Below the pieces are notes generated by a model. It searched no databases. It had not been told where the DNA came from and was given only the letters and a program-made list of their open reading frames with translations. Below, piece after piece: positions 1 to 10,400 of a stretch of DNA of 64,000 nt. The translations under genes and the position numbers were made by a program. This DNA comes from Henricia sp. BOLD:AAB3569 (taxonomy: Eukaryota; Echinodermata; Asteroidea; Spinulosida; Echinasteridae). The DNA is taken from contig JBBELK010000829.1 of the NCBI GenBank assembly GCA_037783545.1, positions 1 through 64,000 on the forward strand. The letters run 5' to 3'. Numbering within the stretch: the first letter of the stretch is position 1; the number at the start of each line of letters is the position of its first letter.

Positions 1-1257
1 AACAAAGGTATTTATGTGTACAGCTCATCGAACGCCACGGCACAGCCTTCAGCGCGCGCGCGGGAAATTCCAGGTTCATTACCCGACTAAACCTAGCCGC
101 GTATTGGGCCCAAAATCCAGCCGCGGTCTTAAAATCTCAAACGCATGCAGTAAAAGGTGATAAAATCTTATTTTTTATTACACGAGTTCTGAGACTCTGG
201 CAATGAAATTGTTAAAATTCTCATAGAAATGTATTTCTTTTCACGGTGTTACCTAACTCAGTCATCTACCGGGCTGATTAAATTTTAAATGGTAATTTTA
301 ATTAATTAATTTTTAATTAATGAGGAGTCTCCATTTTCCACCCCAAAAGTGCCGAAAACTGAATACTGCTGACAAAATGGTCCCTTTAAAAGAAAATGTA
401 CACTACATAGTATCAAACGGATTATGTAATAAAAATGCAAATTTTTCAAACTATGTGGTGTACATTTTATTTTAAAGGGACCATTTTGTCAGCAGTATTA
501 AGTTTTCGGCACTTTTTTAGTGGAAACCAGACTCCTTATTATCCCTTTAATTAAGCACTAATTAGTGTACCGATTTGGCTTCCTCCAAAATTTGATCTGC
601 CCCATGGACGGAACAAACGGAATATGTAATAAAAATGCAAATTTTTCAAACTATGTGGTGTACATTTACTTTTAAAGGGACATTTTGTCAGCAGTATTAA
701 GTTTTCGACACTTTTATAGTGGAAACCAGACTCCTTATTAGCCATTTAATTAAGCACTAATTTGTGGACCGATTTGGCTTCATCCAAAATTTGATGTGCC
801 CCATTGACGGATCAAACAGATTATGTAATAAAAATGCTAATTTTTGAAACTATGTGGTGTACATTTTCTTTTAAAGGGACATTTTGTCGGCAGTATTAAG
901 TTTTCGGCACTTTTGGGGTGGAAAATGGAGACTCCTCATTAATTAAAAATTAATTAATTAAAATTACCATTTAAAATTTAATCAGCCCGGTAGATGACTG
1001 AGTTAGGTAACACCGTGAAAAGAAATACATTTCTATGAGAATTTTAACAATTTCATTGCCAGAGTCTCAGAACTCGTGTAATAAAAAATAAGATTTTATC
1101 ACCTTTTACTACATCCGTTTGAGATTTTAAGACCGCGGCTGGATTTTGGGCCCAATACGCGGCTAGGTTTAGTCGGGTAATGAACCTGGAATTTCCCGCG
1201 CGCGCGCTGAAGGCTGTGCCGTGGCGTTCGATGAGCTGTACACATAAATACCTTTGT
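1..1257. mobile_element. Long-terminal-inverted-repeat (foldback) element
   Basis: The first ~410 bases reappear as an almost perfect reverse complement at about 850-1253, so the whole block folds into a long hairpin. The left end begins AACAAAGGTATTTATG and the right end closes with CATAAATACCTTTGTT. The middle holds a direct repeat of about 200 bp, with copies starting near 414, 614 and 813; each contains an AATGTACACCACATAG-like segment or its complement. There is no transposase-like reading frame, so it looks non-autonomous. The left end lies at or before base 1, so the target-site duplication cannot be read. Confidence 0.8.
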
Positions 1258-1383
1258 TGCCATGGTCTGCCGGACTGTTCACACTATGAACGAGCACCCC
1301 TATGACTCGACGATAGCTAATTGAACGCACCCATTGCTCTCGCAACGTTACTGGATTATAATAAACGTTTATGAAGCGTGTTT

Positions 1384-2330
1384 TTCATGGTTTACAAACC
1401 CATTTTCATTATTTACAAACCCTTCAATTTTTCGTCAATGATCGTATTTTGAGATGTACCGAGTGCATAATACTTCTTATTTTATCGATAGTCAACCTTT
1501 ACAAACGACAGAAACGTGTATAAAGCTTTAATTTTCTCTGTTTGTAAACCATGAAATTTTGCGACACACTAACTAGTCCATTTTCATTATTTACAAACCC
1601 TTCAATTTTTCGTCAATGATCGTATTTTGAGATGTACCGAGTGCATAATACTTCTTATTTTATCGATAGTCAACCTTTACAAACGACAGACAAGTGTATA
1701 AAGCTTTATTTTTTTCTGTTTGTAAACCATGAAATTTTGCGACACACTAACTAGTTCATTTTCATTATTTATAAACCATGAAATTGTGAGCCAACGATCA
1801 CTTTCAATTATTTACAAACCATCAAAATGCACGCCTATTGACTATTTGTAATTGTTTACAAACCACAGAATCCACAAAATTGATTAGAACGGCGCAGTTT
1901 AGATTGTTTATAAACCATGGAATTGTACGTCCCGGCACTAACCAATTTTCATTATTTATAAACCATAGAAAATCAGACCCCGGTGCAAGTTTCTTGGTTT
2001 ATAAACCATGTAATTGCGCACTGGATAGTTTTGTATTATTTGTAAACCAGAAAAACGTGCAGCAATGTGCAGTATTCATTATTTATAAACCATGGAATTG
2101 TCTATGAACGATACAATTCTCTTGTTTGTAAACCATTGAAATGTACACTGGTCGGTTTCATTAATAAAGTATGGAACGCCGAGGTAATTTTCATTATTTG
2201 TAAATAATGAATTTGCACAGCTACAAGTATATTTCCTGTTTTGTAAAGAATCGAGTTGTTTGTAAACCATAAACGGCCTTTGACACAAATGCATTATTTA
2301 CACAGAATTAAGATAAACCATGGAAAAAAC
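1384..2330. repeat. 178-bp tandem duplication followed by a degenerate array
   Basis: A 178-bp unit starts at 1401 and again at 1579, and a third partial copy begins at 1757, all opening with CATTTTCATTATTTACAAAC. The block then decays into a shorter irregular repeat of TTTATAAACCATGAAATT-like segments separated by TTCATTATT, running to about 2330. Reading frames seen in it are repeat translations without any protein-like character. No known family is recognised. Confidence 0.75.
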
Positions 2331-2840
2331 ATGCTATAATTCGCCTAAATAATTAGTTGACGAACGGCGCCCCATATTATTGGTGTACATGTACGTTCGT
2401 GAAGAAAAAACATGATGCTAAGTTGCTAATTTCTCCAGAGAAAGCGGAAATTCATAATCGGTCGTCCGGGCTGTTCAGTGAAATCGTGATCAGAAAATTG
2501 GAGATATCCCGAGTAGGAAAAGAGCGAATCGTTTGTGACAAAGTCGTGAAGCTCAGTCGCGCGTAGTTGCAACGGCTGGTAAAGCGTATAACCCGTCTTT
2601 TGACCGTTTCTGTTCATTTTGCACTTCTTTAGTAAATTACGGGATATTTTGATGATTTCTTTTTACAACGACCATCAAAAAAGTATTGTCAATGCTGCTA
2701 CATCACTAAATCATGTAAACAGTAGGCCGATGTGTACCTTTAAGGCTTTTAAAAGCAGTGTGAAAGGCTGCATCCGAAATACTGGCTTTGGCTGTGGATT
2801 TGGCTGTTGCTATGGTGTTGCTACGAGCGGACATCACTTG

Positions 2841-3292
2841 GCTGCGTTCGGGCATGCAGTTCTCGCTACCCTGGAGTAAATGGGTGCGCATTGCACTCGG
2901 GTCACATTACGCGAACGGCAAGTCCACAGTCCGCATGCGCGAATGGCCATCAGTCATCTCTTGCCATGACTACACAAAAAAACGCCGTTCCACTGCTCAC
3001 AAGAAATTGAAGAAAATACAGACCGTAAGTCGTGAGAACCTTTGATGCCGTGTAAAACAAACCTTAGTGAGTTGTTGTTTCAGTTATCCAGTTGACACGT
3101 TTAGCAAATTCACAAAAAAAATCCAACCTATATCCCGCCATCTTCGTACAAATCACATGGCACTCGTCAGGAGTAAGAGCACACTCCCCATTTGTTGGGG
3201 AGTACCGAGAGCATACTCTCACTGACACAAGTGTCGTTAATCTTGCCGTTCGCGCGCGCAGGATCTATGCACGAGTACACGCCCGAACGGGG
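2841..3292. mobile_element. MITE with GCTGCGTTCGGGC termini, copy 1
   Basis: Inverted ends GCTGCGTTCGGGC and GCCCGAACGG bound a non-coding block. It is related, in inverted orientation, to the element at 26461-27075; both share the stretch around CAAATCACATG and the paired CACTCGGG/GAACGGCAAG motifs. It has no transposase. Exact ends and target duplication are uncertain. Confidence 0.65.
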
Positions 3293-3299
3293 TCATTCA

Positions 3300-3940
3300 C
3301 ATGTGCAGTAAAAGGCCTCATTGCACACTCCGTACTTTTTCGCTGAGTCGACAAATCGCCTATGCTCAAAACAATAGAAATATATTTCCAAAAAAAGGTT
3401 ATCCAACGTTGAAAGGTTGTTTTGACCAGACTATACGTTTGTTAGTAAAAAAGTATGGTAGCATCTTAAAGCAGAGGGTATGGGCTTTTTAATGATGCCT
3501 TGGTTACTTTCCTATAGGTTCACGCATTAATGAGCACCATTGTCTTGAAATTGAGGTGCAAAATAAGGGTTGGTTCACTTTCATGTTGAACAAAATTAAT
3601 TACATTTTATTTATTCACACATTCCAACACAGGATTCTGATTTTTTGTTTATTCACCACCATCCTCCGCCAAGCCAGCCGCCAAGTCAGCCGCCAAGTCA
3701 GCCATTTTGAAACAGGAGGGATTCCTCCTTTTTCCGAAGGTTCCCGAAGTTACCCGAATGCACGTCCTGTCGTCCGGACGTTACCGTTAATCGTCGGGTA
3801 CAGTTCGTCATTGTTTCAAGAATTTGAATTGAAGTCGCGTGCACGTACGTACGCGTGCCTGCATGCGTGTGTATTTATGGTGATGCCACGGATTTAAAAC
3901 TAGGCTATCAGTGGCTATAGTTAAACGGTAACCGTCATGA
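3300..3940. other. Intergenic stretch without recognised features
   Basis: I see no gene, RNA or clear repeat here beyond a short CAAGTCAGCCGC-type duplication near 3672-3700. It lies upstream of the bromodomain gene and could include part of its promoter, but no TATA box or other core element stands out. Confidence 0.4.
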
Positions 3941-3941
3941 A

Positions 3942-4160
3942 TAGACTGGTTCCCGTCCACATATTCCACACATTCGCAATAAGCGAACCAATCTTTAGGG
4001 ATCGGGAACCAATCTACGTCATGAATTGAAAATTAACGGTTATGTGCTTCTAAAAATAAATGCATGACGTAATGCTTAAAGTGCTATTTTAAACACCACA
4101 GTAGCCGGTCCTCATATTCAGTCGTTGTATGTGGAATATGTGGAGCGGGAATCAGTCTAA
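3942..4160. mobile_element. 215-bp MITE just upstream of the bromodomain gene
   Basis: The left end AGACTGGTTCCCG..CCACATATTCCAC is mirrored by GTGGAATATGTGG..CGGGAATCAGTCT at the right. A related copy of the right two thirds lies at 27656-27838. The element ends about 256 bp before the predicted start codon at 4417, so it sits in or next to the 5' UTR or promoter. Confidence 0.65.
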
Positions 4161-4416
4161 GTTTTAGTAAGCTCCTTTTGTTGTATTTAGTTTAGTTAAC
4201 AGTCGGCAGGAATTCGCGGATGGGTTTGAAACGAATTCGGGGTAGCATCAGTCAGGTACTGGCAGTCCAGTATACAGCCCAGACGTCACCTAATGCAATG
4301 TCAACGGTGTGTGGTGTAAGGATACCAACTGAAGAAATCATCGCGGAACAAAACAATGCAAGGCAGCCAAAAGCATCCAAAGCAAACGTAAATTTCGGAG
4401 TAAATTTTGCGAAAGA

Positions 4417-4471
4417 ATGGGCAAGAAACACAAAAAGCACAGGTCTGACAAGCCATCTCTTGATCAGTCTG
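4417..4471 (+). CDS. BRD9: BRD7/9 exon 1 (start codon)
   Basis: The ATG at 4417 opens MGKKHKKHRSDKP, matching the conserved start of BRD7 and BRD9 (MGKKHKKHK). The exon ends TCTG with donor GTAAGT at 4472, phase 1. A longer overlapping frame from 4220 is in another register and has no homology that I recognise. Confidence 0.9.
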
Positions 4472-7400
4472 GTAAGTTTAGTTCAATCGAGTTCGGCATT
4501 TCTATTTTCCCCCGTTACCGTCCGTAGCCGTAGGCCGGCATTTAAACGATCCTGGACCTGGCTGGCGTTATGGGTTTTCGATCGGATAACCGACGGGAAA
4601 ATTCCTCCGAAACCAAAACGACAGCAAATATCTTTAAAAAATGGGTATTTTTTTCATATACATTGAACACGGATTTGGGTAAATTTATATGTTGGAATCG
4701 ATAGCTTATTCAATTCTAAGATATACTTCCCACTGACACTTCCGTCGCAAATGTTGCATTTCTGAGATAAATAAATGATAAAATTACTGCATAAAGTAAT
4801 GCACAAAATGACGTGGCGAGCGGTCTGTGCGTAAGTGCGACAACAGAGAGCGCTGCGCGCGCACGTGAATGGTTATCTTGTGCACTAACAGTAACACTGA
4901 AGGCAATTTTTGAGGAAGAAAACGTGATATTTCTACAGAAAAGCAACATTTGCGACAAAAGTGCAAGTGGGAAGTATATCTTAAAATTACCTTATGTCTT
5001 GATTCCAGGAGGTAATTTCCTTAAAATCTTTGTTCAATGTATACGAAAAAAAAAACAAAAAAATGTTATCCACATTTAAACACTATCCTTGAATTTTATA
5101 TTCCACAACAGACCATACAGTTTCTGCTGTTTTTCTTTTCTCAGATTGCCCGAGGGCCGAGAGCGATAAGCTCTGCATGTGGCGTGTGCCACGGTCATGA
5201 CGGTGTTAGCCCTACAAATAGGGCTGTAAATAGCTCGCTTTTGAAATCTGACTTATTACTGTCGCAATTCACAGCCCTACTACGAGGCCGTACGAAAGCT
5301 AAGTTTCAAACTGCTGAAATCACAAATATCGTCCGAAGCACATCAGACCAGAGCACTTTCACATACAACATTGTAATCCTGAGAGTCTAGTGTTTCATAA
5401 AATAACGGTAAAGCTTACGGAATTGTCGGTATTTTTTTAGTTTATGTCACAACTCGAATTTAGGGAAAATAATTATTGGAATCGATAGCTTAGACGATTT
5501 TAGTATAGGAATACTTACATGCATTTCTGTCGCAAAGGCTTCGTTTTAGAGAAAAATCACGGAAAGAATATTGCATATGATTGCACGCAAAGCGGCCGGC
5601 CAGAACCCAAACGGATCATCACGCGCACGCCCTCTTTCTTCGCGCGCTTCACACACCGCCCGGCCGGCAGCAGTTTCACACACTTTGGTGTATGGAGGCG
5701 GGCGTGACAAAAACACAGAATTTTCAGGAAAATGCAACATTTGCGACAGAAATGCCAATGAAATTTGGTATTCTAAAATCGTCCAAGCTATCGATTCCAA
5801 TAATTATTTTCCTTAAATTCGAGTTGTGACATAAACTAAAAAAATACCGAATCTGAACAACTGCATGCCCATGTGCGCCGCCATTTTAGCTGATATGCTG
5901 GACGATGGTGGCGCTTCTCGATCATGAGACGTCAAGGAGCCCGGCTGTGCAATATGCATAATTCATATTGACGTCGCGTGTGTTTATCCCATAACTGCAC
6001 TGCGCGCGTGACGTACTTGCCATTGAGATCCATGCATTCATATGTTTTTGACATATTGTTCATTACATTTCATACTGATTGACCATAATTTCCATTTGAT
6101 TTGATTTATTAATTGTTTAATTACCCAGTGAATTCAACAGCATACCTCCCTTGTTTGTAGTAGATGAGCTGATGACTTAATTTGCATAAGGTGACCTGCA
6201 TGACATCATGGAATTGTACAATTTGTGACTGTCTTATTTCTGCTACCAAAGTTGGTAGCGAATATAAAGAAAAACATGAGCATTCCTCGCAGTTCGAAAA
6301 AGGCCAAGTGAATGATGAGCCACTCGGCGTGTGTAGACTCTACTCAAGTCACCAAATCGCCCAAATTCACGAGGCCCTGTCAAAAGGCTAACATTTTTCT
6401 TGTTATAAGCAGAATGTTGTATTAACAGTGTTCTTATTATCGATGTTCGACTGTATTTCATCATTTTGTCCAGTCACTAGAGATTTGAGGACAGAGCCCC
6501 CACTGAAACTCGTGCTGAAGGTCGGCGGGAAAACACAGGATTCCAAAGCCGAGACATTCGACATTTGCCTCAACAAAGCCGAAGTCGCCAAGGCATCCCA
6601 TCAGTCGGATGATTCTCGAGATTCGCCTGCCCGGTCTGAGTCTCAGAAGAAGAAAAAGAAGAAGAAGAGAAAGTGGCAAGATGTTCAGGCTAGCCACTCG
6701 GAACAGGAGACGGAAACGACAGCCGGGACAGAAACGGCCGGCGAAACGGAGAGCTTTCAAGAGGAACAGGTCATGGAAACCGACGAGCTTGAAGAGAAGC
6801 CAAAACTACCGGTTAGCAGTAAGAAAAAGGTGTGGTGTGAAATCGACTTTAAAAATCAAGTTTGCTTTGAAAATGTTTACATTTACCTGTTGAACATTGG
6901 TTTTTATTTAATGGGCTTACAGAACTCCAATTTGCACCCTACCGTAAGGGCCGTCCATAAAGTATGCACATGTACGTACGCTCAAAATGCCGACTTTTTA
7001 TACCTCCCCCCTGTACGCATTTTTTGGCAAAATGTATGATTGACATCATCCATTGACTTTAAAGGCAGTATACATCATTGGTATCTCGAAAATCAGAAAT
7101 GTTCACAGATTTACGCCTAACTTACACAATATAAACATGATGACCGTAGATAACCTCCCCTGAAATGATTTTGTCTGAAGTGCTATAGTCTTTGAGAAAT
7201 GAGTAAAACAATTAGTTTTCGTCTCATGAGACGAAAATCCAATTCGCCCCAAAACCATTTCGCCCGAGTGCCATTTCGCCCCAAATCACTTCGTCCAAAC
7301 ACCACATCGCCCAAATGCTACGTCGCCCCAAAACCACTTCGTGCACAGGCCGTGGTTCAGGGAGAAATGGTTCAGGGCGAAGTGGTTTTGGGGCGAAATG

Positions 7401-10400
7401 ACTGCAAACCCTTTTTTGACAGTTTTCTCAAAAGTTAGACGAAGTACGGAGCTGATTTTTGCTTAGGTTGGTTTTAATCATGCATATCTTCAATCACACA
7501 GGGGGATAAAACTATTTGTAACAGTTTACCAATCATGTATACTGTCTTTAACATTGGCAAACGCATTGACTCTGACTGTCCCCCCCCCCACCCCCCTCCC
7601 ACCCCCCTCCCCCTCTCCCCCATCCCCCTCCCACCCCCCTCCCCCTCCCACCCCCCTCCCCCCACCCCCCTTCCCCCACCCCCCTCCCACCCCCCTCCCA
7701 CCCCCCTCCCACCCCCCTCCCCCTCCCCTCCCCCTCTCCCTCTCCCCCTCTTCGTGGTACTTACTTTATGGATGGCCCCTATGGATATCTCTAAAATGAC
7801 GTCACTTCCTTGAGATTACCACGTGCATCAGGATTTTGATTTGAGCGTAATTTTACTTCATGAATTGACAAAAAAAACTTACTGAATTGTTGATAGCAAT
7901 GGTAACAACCACCACATGTGTTTATTTATGTCCAAGATGGTACTTAGTGATCATGTCAGAAACATTATTTTTATTGTTATTATTTATTTCTGGTATTCAT
8001 ACCAAGGATTCCTCAATAGTGCTCATTACACTGTCACTCGCAAGCGTGAGGAAACCCACGAAGAATAAGAAATGGCCAGAGAAACCGGGGAATCCCCTTG
8101 CTCTTCACGAAAGAATGCTCTGGGATCTTTAAAGTGCATTACCGTTACCTAACACACTGGACCAGCGGCTTTACATCCTTTCCGAAGGATGGAGCAAGTG
8201 TGGTTGAGTGCCTTGCTCAAGGGCACAGGTACCGCAGCCGGGGGGAGGTTCGAACCTGCAATCCCAAGTTTTCACCTATGATTGTGAGTCAATGACCCAA
8301 ACCACTCGGCCACTGTACCCCACGGTTATGGGTGCGAAAACGCGTCAACATCGGACTAATTTTTGCAGAGCGATCACAAATGTATTTCATAGTCGTCTGA
8401 TAATTTTTTTGTCTTGGCAACAGTCTAAGAAGCAGCGTTACTATGACGATGAGAGTGAGAAGACAGAAGGCTTGGACCAAGCTTCAGTTGCAAGCGATAG
8501 GATCGCCTCCGATTCGGGAACCGAGTCCCAACGACATGTACCCAGTAGTAAAGACAAGGATAACGCCGGTAATGCAGCGTCGCAAACAAGACTTGACAAC
8601 TAACACATTCATTTTAAAATGTTCCCTCATTCCATGCTTTCCCAATAAACCATTAAGGCTGTGCCTAACGATTCAAATATTCTATTGTCCATCTAATATT
8701 CGAATAGAATTTTACTGAATCGAATATTCGGTATAGGCTTTTTCACTCCAAACCAAACATGTCATTCAGTTAAGAAGAGTTGAAAATTTCTTTTCTGTCG
8801 CCGAAACGGCCGCTTTGATGTCAAATTTCCGTCAAACTATGAGTCCAGTGTACAAGATACAACACATTGAACACAAGGTCTATGGTTAGAGCAGACGATA
8901 ATTTTTGCCCAAAAACTCTTCTGGCGAGAGACCATTATGCAAGTTACAACATAAAGTCTATAGTCTGAGCCCAGATTAATTATTGAAGAAACTGAACGGG
9001 CGAGATAATTTCACGGCAGACTTTTTTGTCAAAATTTCACGCTTCGAATTTTGAATTTTCGATCGAAAATAAAACCAAATGTTCGAATAGTAAATTATTC
9101 GAAAATGCTCAAGCCTATAATCCATGTGCAAATTTCCAAGGCATCATGGGATTGGATGACAAACAAGCCTACAATGTATGGGGCTCTGGGGACATCCTCA
9201 CATATAATTTTCACAGAGAAGAGAGCAAATTGTTGACATATAACTGTTATGTTTGATTCTAATGGCAAGTAAATGCAATAAAATAATAAAATTCAATCAT
9301 TCACGTCGCCAATTTAAAACTCTCCAAAGAGCACATCTGATTGGCTCTATTGTGGTTCTGCAACCATCTGCAACAGCCCTTCTATAGTTCTGTAAAATAG
9401 TGTCTTGAGATTCAAATAGTTTCGTCATTTTTCTCATGAATGGGGACACTTTAGACAAAATAATTTCTTACTTTATGTCATTTATGCTCAATGGGAATAA
9501 AACAATGTATCTCAAAAATTATAAATACATTTGATTTAAATATCCTACGGAATGACACAAGAATTGCCATTTTTTTCCCGGGATACAAGTTGTTAAATTT
9601 TTTTTTCTCCCACAGAGACAATGAAAGAACCACTCAAGAAAGTACTGGAAAGTCTACAAAAGACGCTGCAAAGGTAACAAAAACTAAGATATTGTTCATT
9701 GCCATTCAATCCATTTACTTATCTCGAGGCATGTGTTGTTCCGTCCCAACTACAGCACTAGTCCAAACTTATTGTTCCGGGGTGGATTGCAATAAATAAA
9801 GTTAGGATGTCCTAAGTCCTAAGCCTGATTCGTTCTTCGTTAGCGGTCGTCTGATGTGAACAGTACCACTCTTCATTCAATCTTCGTTCGATCTTCGTTC
9901 GATCTTCGTTGAGTGAGATGTGAACGCATGCTTCATTAACTAACGATGATTAACTAGTCTTCGTCGAACTTTCTTTAGTGAGAACGGGGTCTTGGTCTTA
10001 TTTGCAGGAAAGACGTGGATCAGTTCTTTGCATGGCCAGTCAATGACGTCATAGCGCCAGGGTATTCCAGTATCATCCTGCACCCTATGGATTTTAGCAA
10101 CATGAGAAAGAAGATAGACACTTCAGAGTACAACAATATTGATGAGTATAAGGTATGGCTGTCGCAAGGCTGTCGCAAGGCCAACTTAGGCTGATGCATG
10201 GCTGTCACAAGGCTGTCGCAAGGCTGTCGCAAGGCTGTCGCAAGGCTGTCGCAAGGCTGTCGCAAGGCTGTCGCAAGTCTGTCGCAAGGCCAACATGAGG
10301 CTGATGCATCACAATGCCAATGCAAGGTTGACGTACATGCAAAGTCGATGCGATGCGACGCGACGCGACGCTGGTGCAAGGCCATCACAGGGCAATCGCA

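Noticed and set aside
1838..2294. Two open frames (89 and 71 codons) on opposite strands
   Set aside because: They lie entirely in the TTTATAAACC tandem array; the translations repeat the same short motif.
4220..4666. 148-codon open frame around the bromodomain gene start
   Set aside because: It overlaps the real exon 1 in another register, has no recognisable domain, and the MGKKHKKHRSDKP frame beginning at 4417 matches the BRD7/9 N-terminus and splices in frame.
7474..7813. Pro-rich and Gly-rich open frames
   Set aside because: Translations of the C-rich polypyrimidine tract; no start or splice context.
10153..10320. CRISPR-like array
   Set aside because: 11-bp units with no unique spacers in a eukaryotic intron; a minisatellite, not CRISPR.
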